In this document: positions 17,616 through 28,699 of the stretch, piece by piece
How the letters are laid out: each line of letters starts with the position of its first letter
How positions within the stretch are numbered: the stretch's first letter is position 1
DNA from: Chloroflexota bacterium
GTDB lineage: Bacteria > Chloroflexota > Anaerolineae > Anaerolineales > E44-bin32
Length of the DNA: 64,000 nt
Direction of reading: 5' to 3'
Assembly: GCA_022561385.1 (NCBI GenBank)
Contig: JADFRG010000005.1
Location: 1-64,000, forward strand
Position numbers and translations under genes: made by a program
Notes under the pieces: model-generated
What the model saw: only the letters and a program-made list of their open reading frames with translations
Database searches by the model: none
What the model was told of the DNA's origin: nothing

Positions 17616-19259
17616 CTAGCTTCCGGTGGGCAGCGCAAACGTGATCTTGGCGCTGGCCGGCGTCTGATCGTACCACAGTACACCGTCCATGCTTTCCGCG
17701 ATCATACGTAACTCACCCAGCGAAAGCCCGTACCCTAAATTGCCGGCAGAAGGATCTGCAGTCTGCGCGGTAAGCGCCTTAACGGTTTCTGGCGACAGCC
17801 CGGTGCTTGAATCCACCACTATCACTGCCGCCCACTGGCCGGCCTCTAATGCCAGCCCGGCCGGCAGCGGGACCTCGTCGCTCTTGCCGTTTCCGGCTTC
17901 GAAGGACTGAATCTGCAGCATGACCCGGCCGGTCATCGTGCGCCGGATAGCGGCCGACACCAGCGCATCGATCACCTGGTACACGCGGTCGCTGTCCCCG
18001 GGAAACAGCGGAACGGGGGCCTCGGATTCCACGGTCAGGTTCAAGCCCCTACGTGCAGCTTGAAGCTGATGGTCGGCAGCAGCCCGCTGAATTAGACGTG
18101 CGAGGTCAACAAGTTGGTCGACTGCCTCCCCCTCAATGACGGAGATCGGCATCGCCCGCAATCCCTTCAGTTGATCCCGGAGTTTAAGAAGCTCAGGTTT
18201 GCCCTGCCCCAGCGCATTCTGGCCATCAATATAGGACTGTAGCGTAAGGATGGCTTCGTCCAGACCATCCACCAGACTGGCGGGCGCGAGGCTGATGGGT
18301 CCCGTACCACCCGTGTTGGCGCTTGCCTGTTGGACAAGTGCGGCGCGGTCCAGCGCCACCCCGGCCCAATCAGAAAGAGTCATCAGTAAAGTCACGTGTT
18401 GCTCATTGAACGAGCGTAGGGCGAGTCGGTTGTACACGCCCAGCACACCGACCACCTCATTTCTCAAACGGATGGGCACCTTTACGACCGATTGCACCAT
18501 GAACCCCGTCTGCACCTTGACCGGTCCGCTATCCATGCTGGGTTTGCGCAGGATCGGCTGTCCGGAGCGAAACACCTGTCCCACCAGCATGTCATCCGCG
18601 CGCAGGCGTTGAAGAGTGGCCTGGCGTTCGCCGGCCTGTTTGGTCGCTCGCAACACGACCTCATTCGTCTCGGAATCTGCCAGGTAGATACTGGCTTCCT
18701 CCGCGTCGGTCACATAGGCCGCCGCCTCTACCAGACGGGCCAGGATTTCATCCAGATCATCCAGGCTAGCGACCACCCTTCCGATCTCGCTCAGCATACG
18801 AATCTCATCCGTTCTCCGCCTCAAATCCTCCTGCAGGCTCTCTACGCTGCGGCTCAGCTCCCCGGTGCCTCCCTCGCCCTTGCGGGTCTTCGCCAGGGCC
18901 CTGATTGCTTCGTGCAGCTCATCTTCTCGGTACGGCTTGAGCAGCACATCGCGAACGCCCAGTTGGAGAAAGCTGCGCAGGCGCGAGGCAGGGAAATGGG
19001 CTGCAAGGACTAAGGCGGGAGCGTCATCCCCCATCTCTCGGCGGTTGCGCAGACCGGCCATCGGATCACCGCGAATCTGCGTGACATCCACCACCAAGAC
19101 GTCCGCCTCGGGCGCATCGTCGGTCGCGGGCCAGGCCTCAAAGCCGGCCGGACCCAGGATGCGCTCCACCAATTGCGTGGCGTTGGTCTCTACATCCGCG
19201 ATGACCACCACACGCAGGCGGGCCTCCTCCCGAACAGCGGATTCTTCCTGCACAGTCAT
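17616..19259 (-). CDS. Response-regulator receiver + GAF + degenerate histidine-kinase-like ATPase protein
   Basis: REC-like N-terminus, GAF ('LDEILARLVEAAAYVTDAEEASIYLAD'), C-terminal HATPase-like 'YGLSLGELRMIAESMDGVLWYDQTPASAKITFALP'. Confidence 0.82.
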   Translation of the reverse strand: MTVQEESAVREEARLRVVVIADVETNATQLVERILGPAGFEAWPATDDAPEADVLVVDVTQIRGDPMAGLRNRREMGDDAPALVLAAHFPASRLRSFLQLGVRDVLLKPYREDELHEAIRALAKTRKGEGGTGELSRSVESLQEDLRRRTDEIRMLSEIGRVVASLDDLDEILARLVEAAAYVTDAEEASIYLADSETNEVVLRATKQAGERQATLQRLRADDMLVGQVFRSGQPILRKPSMDSGPVKVQTGFMVQSVVKVPIRLRNEVVGVLGVYNRLALRSFNEQHVTLLMTLSDWAGVALDRAALVQQASANTGGTGPISLAPASLVDGLDEAILTLQSYIDGQNALGQGKPELLKLRDQLKGLRAMPISVIEGEAVDQLVDLARLIQRAAADHQLQAARRGLNLTVESEAPVPLFPGDSDRVYQVIDALVSAAIRRTMTGRVMLQIQSFEAGNGKSDEVPLPAGLALEAGQWAAVIVVDSSTGLSPETVKALTAQTADPSAGNLGYGLSLGELRMIAESMDGVLWYDQTPASAKITFALPTGS

Positions 19260-19260
19260 A

Positions 19261-19923
19261 TCAGCCACCGTCGGCGGCCGCCACCAGATCGTAGTGTGGG
19301 ATCCAGCCCATGGATTCCGTTGGCCAGTATACGAATATGGCTTTGCCGATGATCTCTTCCATCGCCAGCGCTCCCCAATTCTGCGAGTCGGACGAGTTAT
19401 TCCGGTTGTCGCCCAACACAAATACTTCGCCCATGCCTACGTCCCATTGATCGTTATAGGCTGGAGGCACCGCCAGATACGGTTCATTCAGGAGGTTCCC
19501 GTTAATAAATACCTGTCCATCCAAAACCTGCAGCCGATCACCCGGCAGGCCGATGATACGTTTGATGAAGCGACGGGTCGGATTCAGAGGAAAATTGAAA
19601 ACAATAATGTCTCCTCGCCGCGGATCTCGCAGGGCATACTCCAGTTTATTCACGACCACGAATTGGCCGTCAATCAGACTGGGCTCCATGCTGTCCCCTT
19701 CCACTCTAATCCGTGCGGTAATCATATTAACTACGAAAAATAGAATCACGGCGAACACGACAGTCTGAAGGACGGATCCCAAGAAGCCCAAGATCCGCCG
19801 CGCGATGCTAGGCGGTTTGGGTTCGTTGATTGTAGGCTGCGTGGGTTGATTGAAGGGGTAGTCTGTCACGGACTGGATTATAAGACCCGGTATAGGGGCT
19901 GACAAGCGTACTCGGGTTGGCAC
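19261..19923 (-). CDS. lepB: Signal peptidase I
   Basis: 'VEGDSMEPSLIDGQFVVVNKLEY', 'RRGDIIVFNFP', 'FIKRIIGLPGDRLQV', 'VFVLGDNRNNSSDSQNWG'. Confidence 0.95.
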   Translation of the reverse strand: MPTRVRLSAPIPGLIIQSVTDYPFNQPTQPTINEPKPPSIARRILGFLGSVLQTVVFAVILFFVVNMITARIRVEGDSMEPSLIDGQFVVVNKLEYALRDPRRGDIIVFNFPLNPTRRFIKRIIGLPGDRLQVLDGQVFINGNLLNEPYLAVPPAYNDQWDVGMGEVFVLGDNRNNSSDSQNWGALAMEEIIGKAIFVYWPTESMGWIPHYDLVAAADGG

Positions 19924-19935
19924 CTAAATCGGTGG

Positions 19936-21261
19936 TTAAGACCGTTTCCTGAACGATAAACGGATGGGGGTTCCCACGTAGCTGTATTCCTGGCGGATAC
20001 GGTTTTCAAGGAATCGGGCGTAGCTGAAATGCATCAATTTAGGATCATTTACGTGGAAAAGGAAAGTCGGGGGATCCGTCCGTACCTGTGAGGCGAAATA
20101 GATGCGGAGTCGTGTGCCCGCCTTTGAAGGGGGCGCGTGTGCTGCTTGGGCGTCGAGCACCACTTCGTTGAGCCGAGCGGTCGGGATACGGCGGAGCCGT
20201 TCCTTTTGTATTTGCAGCGCTGTGGGCATCACCTCCTGTACGCCGGCACCCGTCAAGGCCGACATAAATAGTATCGGCACAAATTTCAAGAATTTGAGCG
20301 CGGCCCGCACATGCTCCCCATAATCCTGCCTATCTCGTACCTCATCCGGGACGATGTCCCACTTGTTGACCAACAACAAGACGCTCTTTAGCTTGTCGAG
20401 AATCATGCCCGCGATATGCGCGTCCTGAGCAGTGACCCCTTCCGCCCCGTCGATCAATAACAGCGAGACATCTGCCCGCCCAATGGCCTTCAGTGCTCGC
20501 ATGGAAGAATACTTTTCGACTCCCGGCTGAATGCGCCCTCGGCGGCGAATGCCAGCCGTATCGATCAAGGTAATTTTAAGGTCCTCATACGTCAGCTGAG
20601 TATCGATCGCATCGCGCGTGGTGCCTGGATACGGCGAAACAATCACTCGTTCCTCACCTAGCAGACGGTTCAGGAGGCTGGATTTGCCGACGTTGGGCCG
20701 ACCCACGATGGCAATCTTGATGCCTTCGTCTTCGTCCGCCGACTCCGGTGACCGGCCCAGTAGCTCCGTTATTCGATCCAGCATGTCCCCCGTGTGCCGG
20801 CCGTGAAGGGCAGAGATCGGGATCGGTTCACTCAATCCAAGTTCGTAGAATTCCGAAATGCTTTCGCCGCGCGCAGCGCTATCGACCTTATTGACCACCA
20901 GCAAGATCGGAACCCGCTCGCGGCGAAGGATGTCGGCGATTTCATGATCGAGAGGTGTTATCCCAGTTTTCCCGTCGACTAGAAAAACGATAAGGTCCGC
21001 CTCTAACATCGCCTGCTCTGCCTGAGCCCGAATCTGCGGAAGGTATTCCGCGTCCAACATATCGTCCGCGAAAGGAATGTAGCCGCCGGTATCGATCAGG
21101 TCGAATGCGACCCCGTTCCATTCGGTCCCAGTTACGAGCCGATCGCGGGTAGTGCCGGGTCGCTCGTGTACAACTGCCACGCGCTCACCTACCAGGCGAT
21201 TAAACAAGGTGGACTTGCCCACGTTAGGCCGCCCAACTAGAGCAACAGTAGGTTTAGCCAT
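19936..21261 (-). CDS. der: Ribosome biogenesis GTPase Der (EngA)
   Basis: Two GTPase domains: '[20 protein letters not shown]' and '[35 protein letters not shown]'; C-terminal KH-like domain. Confidence 0.97.
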   Translation of the reverse strand: MAKPTVALVGRPNVGKSTLFNRLVGERVAVVHERPGTTRDRLVTGTEWNGVAFDLIDTGGYIPFADDMLDAEYLPQIRAQAEQAMLEADLIVFLVDGKTGITPLDHEIADILRRERVPILLVVNKVDSAARGESISEFYELGLSEPIPISALHGRHTGDMLDRITELLGRSPESADEDEGIKIAIVGRPNVGKSSLLNRLLGEERVIVSPYPGTTRDAIDTQLTYEDLKITLIDTAGIRRRGRIQPGVEKYSSMRALKAIGRADVSLLLIDGAEGVTAQDAHIAGMILDKLKSVLLLVNKWDIVPDEVRDRQDYGEHVRAALKFLKFVPILFMSALTGAGVQEVMPTALQIQKERLRRIPTARLNEVVLDAQAAHAPPSKAGTRLRIYFASQVRTDPPTFLFHVNDPKLMHFSYARFLENRIRQEYSYVGTPIRLSFRKRS

Positions 21262-21268
21262 ATTGTGA

Positions 21269-22516
21269 TCAGGGCGGCGGAGTGGGGGTTGGCGGGGGTT
21301 CGGTTGTGAGGGTGACTTCGATCGTGGAAGGGAACATAGGCTCACGTTCCACATCCGTGGGTGCGATGATCACGAGCGGCGTAACTTGATAAACGCCGAG
21401 CCCGAGATCAAGCAGGTCTAGAATTACGCGCACGTCTTCAAGCTGAAGAGAGTTGAGCGTGGGAAGCGGCCCGTTCAGTATGATGTTAACCGATTCTGGC
21501 GATAACTGCGCAAACAGCCCATCGGTCAAGCCGCGCACCTCAACCAATCGGCTGACTGTAATGGTCCCCTCGACGGGAGAGATACTTACCTTTACCAGCA
21601 CTCCTTGATCTTCGACCGGAGAGACCCCTTGCGGCAAGTTCAGCGAGAGTCGCCGTTCAAGATCACCAATTGCCCCGCTGAGATTGAAGGGCGAAGTCAG
21701 CACAAATCCTGGAAGCCCTTGTAGCGCAGCCGGATCGGACGAGAAGACAGTCATGACTTCTGGGGTAACTGAAACATCGGTCAGCCGGTAGCCGGCCTCG
21801 GCGAGCAGCTCTTCTCCTTCCAAATTGGGAACCACCGATACCAACCGAAATCTTTCGCGTGGCTCGATCTTTACGGTAACCTGCGCTACCGCCGGGTCGA
21901 GTTCAATACCTTCGATGATGTTGCCGTCGCCGTCGACCGCGGCCAGCGGGACCTCCAGATCGAAATCTTCTCGCCGCTCCAGCAGGTTGACGGCCGCAAC
22001 GACCGAGACAACTCGATCGATTAATGAAAGCGGGCCCAAGATAACCGTTCGCTTAGGCGAAGAGGTCACAAGCGTGGTACGGAAGCCAAGCTGAGGCTCT
22101 CCTACGGCCTCAACCGTAATATCCAAGCTCGCAGTGGCCGCGCGCTCGAGGGTTAGCGTGATTGATCCCGGTTCCCAGTCAGAAACTTGCGCCGGTCGAG
22201 CGTCGAGGCGGGTCTCCACGGCCAGCTCATGGGTACCTTCTTCCAGACTTTCCAAATATACTGCTAGGCCCACGTTATCAAGTCCGATTTGCTCCCAAAT
22301 GGATAGAGGCGCGCGCACGGTAATGCTGCCCGTTATGGGAGGAGCTTCGCCGACGATCAGTAGGCCTTGGCGCAAGCCGGAATAGTCGATCGGAATCGGT
22401 CCCAGTTCGTGGGTCTCGGTAGGATCCGCGTTGGTGATTGCTACGACCCAGACCGCCAACGCCAAAATGAAGGCCAACAGTAATGAGCCGAGATTATTCC
22501 AGAGCCAGCGCAGCAT
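21269..22516 (-). CDS. YbbR-domain protein (CdaR-like regulator of diadenylate cyclase)
   Basis: N-terminal TM '[27 protein letters not shown]', repeated YbbR-like domains, directly downstream of cdaA. Confidence 0.82.
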   Translation of the reverse strand: MLRWLWNNLGSLLLAFILALAVWVVAITNADPTETHELGPIPIDYSGLRQGLLIVGEAPPITGSITVRAPLSIWEQIGLDNVGLAVYLESLEEGTHELAVETRLDARPAQVSDWEPGSITLTLERAATASLDITVEAVGEPQLGFRTTLVTSSPKRTVILGPLSLIDRVVSVVAAVNLLERREDFDLEVPLAAVDGDGNIIEGIELDPAVAQVTVKIEPRERFRLVSVVPNLEGEELLAEAGYRLTDVSVTPEVMTVFSSDPAALQGLPGFVLTSPFNLSGAIGDLERRLSLNLPQGVSPVEDQGVLVKVSISPVEGTITVSRLVEVRGLTDGLFAQLSPESVNIILNGPLPTLNSLQLEDVRVILDLLDLGLGVYQVTPLVIIAPTDVEREPMFPSTIEVTLTTEPPPTPTPPP

Positions 22517-22527
22517 CGAGTAGCCCG

Positions 22528-23397
22528 TTAGTCGCCGGTGGCTTCGGCTCGACTGGTCCTAACCAGTAGGCGGTTGAGCCAGTTCGGAATCCCGCTCATC
22601 CGCCTCGGGCGGTAGAAGGCGATAAGGATATTGCGCAGCCGGCTGCGATCGAGCCGGCGGATCATTCGTCCGTTGTGGGTAATAGAAATATCCCCCGTCT
22701 CTTCGGATATCACCACCGACACCCCGTCACTGACCTCGCTGATGCCGAGCGCTGCGCGGTGTCGTAGCCCGAGCTGACGCTCCGCCCCGCGTGAGAGCGT
22801 TCCGCCCGCTGAGAGCGGCAAGACGACCGAGGCGGCCGCCACGCGATCATCGCGCAGGATCACCGCCCCGTCATGCAAGGGCGTGTTGACGTAGAAAATT
22901 TGAAGCAGCAATTCTGTCGAGAGTTTGGCGTCCATGGCCACCCCGGTCTCGATGTATTCGTCAAGCCGGTCCTCCCGTTCAATGGTGATGAGCGCTCCGT
23001 GCCGAATCTCCGACAGACGCTCGCTTGCGCTCACGATCAGATTTACGGTTCGTTCGGCCTCCGCCGGCTTCGTGTAGAGGCTGAAGAAAGAGCCGGCGCG
23101 CCCCACGCGCTCGAATGCCCGCCTAATCTCTGGGGCAAATACGACCGGGATCACGAATAGCAGAGCGGGAAGGGTGGCGTTCAGGAGCGACCTGAAGCCG
23201 GGAAGTGGCAATAGCCCGGTCAGTAAGGCCATTACGATGATCAGCAGCACCATGCCCCTGAGCAGAACGACCGCGCGCGTGCCCCGCAGAAGACTGATCA
23301 CGAAGAAAAACACCCCACTCACGAGCAGCAAGTCAAGGAAGGCGATCGGCGTCACGCGTTGCAGAAAAAAGGAGATTTCGTCAGCCAGGCTGGTCAT
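22528..23397 (-). CDS. cdaA: Diadenylate cyclase CdaA (DAC domain)
   Basis: Three N-terminal TM segments, 'LHDGAVILRDDRVAAASVVLPLS', 'GLRHRAALGISEVSDGVSVVISEETGDIS'. Confidence 0.95.
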   Translation of the reverse strand: MTSLADEISFFLQRVTPIAFLDLLLVSGVFFFVISLLRGTRAVVLLRGMVLLIIVMALLTGLLPLPGFRSLLNATLPALLFVIPVVFAPEIRRAFERVGRAGSFFSLYTKPAEAERTVNLIVSASERLSEIRHGALITIEREDRLDEYIETGVAMDAKLSTELLLQIFYVNTPLHDGAVILRDDRVAAASVVLPLSAGGTLSRGAERQLGLRHRAALGISEVSDGVSVVISEETGDISITHNGRMIRRLDRSRLRNILIAFYRPRRMSGIPNWLNRLLVRTSRAEATGD

Positions 23398-23522
23398 TGG
23401 GCTCTACTCGGTCAATCATCCCACATCGTGCGATATCTCGCATTGGGGATAACGTCGCTACAGATTGAAACCCGGAAAGTGGCGGTCAGCCGCGCGTAAG
23501 CCGGCTGGTACAAACGGATGAG

Positions 23523-25844
23523 CTACCGGTTTTCCCTGAGGTTCTTGAGCACCTCATGGTAGCCCTCTACATCGGGGGGATTCAGGTCGATGATGGCCTG
23601 AATGCTGCGGACGGCGTCATCGTTTTGGCCGGCATCCAATTGGATTTCACCCAACGCGTCATACTGCGCAATGGCATCCGCAGTGCGCCCGGCGGCCTTA
23701 TACGCCTCCGCAAGACGGGCATGCAGCGCCTGTCGCCCTGGATGCTCACGGGCCATTTCCTCTAGCAGGTTGAGCGCCTCCGCACCGCGACCGGAATCGA
23801 CCAAGAATTCGAGGTAGCTGTCCAGCTCCTTGGCGGCCTGATCTTCCTGGCCGATGCGCAGATTGAGATCGATGAGGCTCTTGCGCGCCTTGTCGTCGCT
23901 CGGATCGAGGCTGCGAATCTGTTCGAACACGCGCAGCGCCCGCCGCTGATCGAGGCGGGAAAGGTCGATGTCGCCCATCCGATGGAGGATCCGCAGCGAC
24001 CAGCCGTTCCCCGTGGACATCTGTTGGGAAAGGCGCAGCGAATTGGCCAGAGTTTTGCGAGCCAGATCGATCTCGGCCATGTCCTGGTAGATCTCTGCCA
24101 GCTCGAGGGATTGATTGAGTGCCTCGTCGCCCCGATCTTGCTGCACCAGCAGCTCGATGAGCCGGGTTCGGGCCGGAAGGTCCACCGGCGAATGCTGCAA
24201 GATCTTCATGTAGACCTCCGCCGCCTGGGCGCTCTCTCCGCGCACGCGGTGGGTCTCGGCGATCAGGGAAAGCTTCAGGTAGCCCGCCTCAGTTCGTCCC
24301 GAGGCAATCTGAATGTCCGCTATGCGGCGGTGAAGCGTAAGATAAGTGGGGGCATAGTCGAGCGCAAGGAGCGCTTCCTCCATCGCCGAGGAATGCAACC
24401 CTTGATCCATCAAACGGTCGATACGTTTCATAGACTGCAGGATCTTATCGGTATCGCCCACCGCAAGCATCTCGGCGATAGGCACGACACCGCCTTCCCC
24501 TTGACCTTCTTTCTCAAGCTCCTCTCTTGCTTCCTTGAGTCGGCGAAGCCATTCCGGACCGCTGAGGAACTCGAGCGTGTTACTGACAATCTGTTCTAGC
24601 TCCTTCTTATCTCCCTCCGTCTGGGTGGCCAGCAAAGTCTCATAGTACTGGTTCAAGTCGTTGGACTGACTCTTCTCAACCGTCAGGCCGTCCGCTAACT
24701 TGAGTGCCTGCAATAAGTATCTGGCGGCCTCTGGCAGATCGCCCTTATCGTTTGCTAGCCGGCCGAGGGTCAGATTTGCCCCCATCGCTAGACTGGGATG
24801 GCCCAGGGAGCCAATTAAATGCTTGCGTGCCTCGGCCGTGTTTCCTACTTCCTTATAGAGTAGAGCCAGGTTGTAGTGGGCGGCTGGATGATTCAGGCCG
24901 CTGTCCATCGCCCGACTGAACTCCTTGATCGCTTGCTCAGTGTGCCCGCGAGTCTGCAGGTCAATCGCCTCCGCCAGATAGCGGAAAATTGCGGTGGAAG
25001 GCTGCAGCTCACCGGTGTGACCGCTGGTGATGTCGGACATTCCCAGCCCCTGCTCTTTGGTGTCGTCTTTGGGCTCCTCAAAGAGTATGCCGGCCAGAAT
25101 CGTCAAGGCCTCGCCCTGGGCGGCGGCTTCCGGATCCTTGAGCTGTTCGTCCTCCTCGATAGGACCGTCGCCTTCATCTCGTAGGAACTCCTGCACCTGC
25201 GCCATGCGCAGGGGCGCGGTGCCCCCACGCGGCTGAGTCGGGCCAGGGAGCTCCTTGCCCTGGTTCAGCAGCCTCAGATATTGAGTGGCTTCCGAATCTC
25301 CTGGGAAGATGGCCAGCGAGCGCTGGATGGCTTCTTTGGCGCGGTCGGTTTTCCCACCCTTCTGCAATATGGATGCGACGGACAGGTACTCCAATGCAGA
25401 ATCTCGCGTACGTCCGAGGCGCTCATAAGTGAGCGCAAGCCGAGAGCGGGCGGACAGATTTTCGGGATCCAATCGTGCAATATGTCGCCAATTGTCGACC
25501 GCCTTGCCCGCGTCCTTGCGTCGGATATACATATCCGCCGAATCTTCACGGGCTTGTATGGACTTATCGATTTTCCCCAATCGCTCGTAAATTTCGGCGC
25601 TCTTCTCAACTGGGATGGGGTCGTCCGGGGTGGATTTCGCCGCGGTTTGATAGGCGACGAGGGCGTCGTCGAGCTGACCCGTTTCGAGTAGGGCGAGCGC
25701 AAGACTGTTTAATGCATTCGGATTATTGGGGAATTCCGCGAGCGCCTTGCGATAGAACTCAATGGAGCGGTTCCATTGCAAGTCCCAGGCCGCTGAGTGG
25801 CCCAGTCGCATTGATTCGTTGAAAAGATCTTCGCGTCCTGCCAT
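23523..25844 (-). CDS. Tetratricopeptide-repeat protein
   Basis: Many TPR motifs, e.g. 'AWDLQWNRSIEFYRKALAEFPNNPNALNSLALALLETGQLDDALVAYQTA'. Confidence 0.9.
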   Translation of the reverse strand: MAGREDLFNESMRLGHSAAWDLQWNRSIEFYRKALAEFPNNPNALNSLALALLETGQLDDALVAYQTAAKSTPDDPIPVEKSAEIYERLGKIDKSIQAREDSADMYIRRKDAGKAVDNWRHIARLDPENLSARSRLALTYERLGRTRDSALEYLSVASILQKGGKTDRAKEAIQRSLAIFPGDSEATQYLRLLNQGKELPGPTQPRGGTAPLRMAQVQEFLRDEGDGPIEEDEQLKDPEAAAQGEALTILAGILFEEPKDDTKEQGLGMSDITSGHTGELQPSTAIFRYLAEAIDLQTRGHTEQAIKEFSRAMDSGLNHPAAHYNLALLYKEVGNTAEARKHLIGSLGHPSLAMGANLTLGRLANDKGDLPEAARYLLQALKLADGLTVEKSQSNDLNQYYETLLATQTEGDKKELEQIVSNTLEFLSGPEWLRRLKEAREELEKEGQGEGGVVPIAEMLAVGDTDKILQSMKRIDRLMDQGLHSSAMEEALLALDYAPTYLTLHRRIADIQIASGRTEAGYLKLSLIAETHRVRGESAQAAEVYMKILQHSPVDLPARTRLIELLVQQDRGDEALNQSLELAEIYQDMAEIDLARKTLANSLRLSQQMSTGNGWSLRILHRMGDIDLSRLDQRRALRVFEQIRSLDPSDDKARKSLIDLNLRIGQEDQAAKELDSYLEFLVDSGRGAEALNLLEEMAREHPGRQALHARLAEAYKAAGRTADAIAQYDALGEIQLDAGQNDDAVRSIQAIIDLNPPDVEGYHEVLKNLRENR

Positions 25845-25927
25845 TGGGCTGGCGATTTTAGCACAGGGGGGCGGTCAGGCCAGTCCCACCTTCCGAGCCA
25901 TACTCGCTCGGACGAGAGTTAGCGCAG

Positions 25928-28699
25928 CTAGCTCTCGAGGGGCTTCATTTGTTCCCAGTTTAGGCCAGATTTTGCATCGGTCTTGAGTGGGACCTTCAGC
26001 TTGTAGGCACCCCGCATTACTTTCTGCACGACTTCGGCCGTCTTAGTCAGCTCCTTCGTCGGAACCTCAAATACCAACTCGTCGTGCACCTGAAGCAGCA
26101 TCTCGGCCTTTAATCCGGCCTCTTCCAGTGCATCCGGAAGGGCAATCATGGCGAGTTTGATAATGTCTGCGGCGCTGCCCTGAATAGGTGAATTGACAGC
26201 CTCTCGTTCTGCGCGGGCTCGCACCTGGGCCGTGCTGGGCGTGCCGTTCTTGGAGAGTTGTGGGAAGTAACGTCGGCGACCCAACAGGGTTTCCGTGTAG
26301 CCTTCTTCGGCGGCTTTCTTACGAACTCGATCAATGTAATTGCGAACGCCCGGGAAGCGCTCGAAATAGACCTGAACAAAGTCTTCCGCCTCCGCCAGCG
26401 TGAGATCGGTTGCGCGGGTCAGCCCAAAGGCACTCATGCCGTAGATCAAGCCGAAGTTGACTGCTTTTGCCTCTCGCCGCTGGTCTGCGGTCACCGACTC
26501 GAGCTCGATTCCGAAGACCGCCGCGGCCGTGGTGGCGTGTATGTCCTGATCTTCGTTGAAAGCCTTGATCATTGTTTCGTCATTTGCGACATGTGCTACG
26601 ACCCGGAGCTCGATCTGCGAATAATCAACGGCAAGCAGTCTGTGGCCGCGGGCAGCGACGAACGCGCGTCGAATCTGACGCCCCAGCTCTGTACGGATGG
26701 GAATGTTTTGCAGATTCGGATTGGAAGAGGCGATGCGGCCCGTGACGGCGCCGGTCTGGTTGTACGATGTGTGAACTCTGCCGGTCGCAGGGTTGACGCG
26801 TTCTCGAAGCGCATCGGTGTAGGTCGATTTGAGTTTCGCCATCTCGCGATGTTCAAGGACAAGCGCCACGGCCTCATGTTCTTCCTTCAGCGAATCGAGA
26901 ACGTCCGCGGCGGTGGAGAACTTACCGGCGGCGGTCCTTCGGGTGCCGTCTGGAGGCTTCAGTGCCAGCTCCTCGAAGAGTACGCCGGAGAGCTGCTGAG
27001 TCGAATTTACGTTGAATGGGTGGCCGACCATGTCATACAGCTCTGCTTCAATAACGCCCAATCGCTCCGTCAATTCGTCGGAAAGCCCGGCCAAAAATTC
27101 CGTATCCAGGACGATGCCAGCCATTTCCATGGCTGCCAATACGCGTACCAGTGGCATTTCCAGGTCTTCGAAGAGCGCCTGTTGCCCGCGTTCCCTTAAC
27201 TCCTTCTCCAGGATGGGGCGCAGCCTCAAACAGATCTCCGCGTCGGCCGCGGCGTAGGGGGCCGCGTCCGCGATCGGCACCTCGGCCATCGTCTTTTGAT
27301 TACGACCGCTGCCGATCAGCTGATCGATGGGAGTCATCTCAATTCCAAGTCGTACCCAGGCCAGAGACTTGAGCCCCAGGTTGCGGGAGGCAGGGAAGGC
27401 GAGCCACTCGGCCATCATCGTATCGAAGGCGAGGGGCTCCGCGGTCAGGCCATGACGGGCCAGGAGCGTGTAGTCGAACTTGAGGTTGTGTCCGACTTTT
27501 TCGATCTTTGGATCGGTCAGTGGCTTTTGCAGGGCCTGGACTACGACTTCAAGCTCAAGCTGCTGCGATCCGGACAGATCGGGCAGATGACCGACCGGCA
27601 GGTAATATCCCTGCCCGGGTTCAACTGCCAGTGAAATGCCTACGAGATCAGACTTTATCGCATCCGGGGCGGTGGTTTCGACGTCGAAGGCGATCACCTT
27701 GGATTTATTCAGGCGCTCCACCAACGCCTCGAGCGCCTCCGGAGTATCCACAATAATGGTTTCGGTCTCAGGTCCAACTTTGGCTTCGCTGACGTATCGC
27801 TCGCCACCCTCACCCGTCTGATTGGCCAGCCGATCCAGCAGGGTTCGGAACTCCAATTTTCGAAAGAGGGCCGCCACCCGATCGCGGTCATAACCCTCGG
27901 CGCGACAACTATCGAGATCGAAATCGATGGGCACATCTGTAACGATCTCGCCTAACTTGCGGCTTAATTCGGCATCCTCGCGACCCGCCTCCAGTTTGCT
28001 TGAGAAATGAGGCGGGATGTCTTCCAAATGTGCGTAGATGCCCTCCAGATCCTTGTAGTCCTGCAGCAGCGAAGTGGCCGTCTTTTCCCCGACACCTGCC
28101 ACTCCCGGAATGTTGTCGCTTTTGTCGCCCACCAGCGCCTTAAGATCCACGAGCTGGGATGGCTCAAGCTGGTATTTCTCCTTCACTTGCTTCGGGCCAT
28201 AGTCGATGGCGTCGGCCAGTTTCAGCCCGGCCAGCCGGATAACGACCTGATCATCCGCAAGCTGAAGCAGGTCTCGATCTCCCGTCAGTATGATGACCGG
28301 CATGCCATCCGCCCCCACGCGCTTGGCGACCGTGCCCAACACGTCGTCCGCCTCATAACCTTCGGCCTCCAGGATGGGGATACCGAAGGCCGCCACCACC
28401 TCTCGGATGCGCTTAATCTGCAGGCGGAGATCGTCCGGCATCTTTTCGCGGGTGCCCTTATATTCGGAAAAAATCTCGTCGCGAAAGGTTTTTCCGACGT
28501 CAAATGAGACGGCTAAATACTTCGGTGAATCCTGCTCCAAGAGGCGCAGGATCACCGAGGTAAAGCCGTAGGTACCGGCGGTCGGTTCTCCCGAAGTGGT
28601 CATCCAACGCCCGGGATCGCCGCCGCGTGTCAAAGCGAAATATGCTCGGTAAGCCAGAGCGTGGCCATCGACTAAATAGAGGCGATCCGTCTCCGTCAT
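25928..28699 (-). CDS. polA: DNA polymerase I (5'-3' exo, 3'-5' exo and polymerase domains)
   Basis: 'LYLVDGHALAYRAYFAL', 'VIAFDVETTAPDAI', 'DYSQIELRVVAHVANDETM', 'AVNFGLIYGMSAFGL', 'VHDELVFEVP'. Confidence 0.97.
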   Translation of the reverse strand: MTETDRLYLVDGHALAYRAYFALTRGGDPGRWMTTSGEPTAGTYGFTSVILRLLEQDSPKYLAVSFDVGKTFRDEIFSEYKGTREKMPDDLRLQIKRIREVVAAFGIPILEAEGYEADDVLGTVAKRVGADGMPVIILTGDRDLLQLADDQVVIRLAGLKLADAIDYGPKQVKEKYQLEPSQLVDLKALVGDKSDNIPGVAGVGEKTATSLLQDYKDLEGIYAHLEDIPPHFSSKLEAGREDAELSRKLGEIVTDVPIDFDLDSCRAEGYDRDRVAALFRKLEFRTLLDRLANQTGEGGERYVSEAKVGPETETIIVDTPEALEALVERLNKSKVIAFDVETTAPDAIKSDLVGISLAVEPGQGYYLPVGHLPDLSGSQQLELEVVVQALQKPLTDPKIEKVGHNLKFDYTLLARHGLTAEPLAFDTMMAEWLAFPASRNLGLKSLAWVRLGIEMTPIDQLIGSGRNQKTMAEVPIADAAPYAAADAEICLRLRPILEKELRERGQQALFEDLEMPLVRVLAAMEMAGIVLDTEFLAGLSDELTERLGVIEAELYDMVGHPFNVNSTQQLSGVLFEELALKPPDGTRRTAAGKFSTAADVLDSLKEEHEAVALVLEHREMAKLKSTYTDALRERVNPATGRVHTSYNQTGAVTGRIASSNPNLQNIPIRTELGRQIRRAFVAARGHRLLAVDYSQIELRVVAHVANDETMIKAFNEDQDIHATTAAAVFGIELESVTADQRREAKAVNFGLIYGMSAFGLTRATDLTLAEAEDFVQVYFERFPGVRNYIDRVRKKAAEEGYTETLLGRRRYFPQLSKNGTPSTAQVRARAEREAVNSPIQGSAADIIKLAMIALPDALEEAGLKAEMLLQVHDELVFEVPTKELTKTAEVVQKVMRGAYKLKVPLKTDAKSGLNWEQMKPLES

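Noticed and set aside
26258-27199. 313-aa ORF antisense to polA
   Set aside because: Overlaps conserved polymerase domain codons; no recognisable protein features
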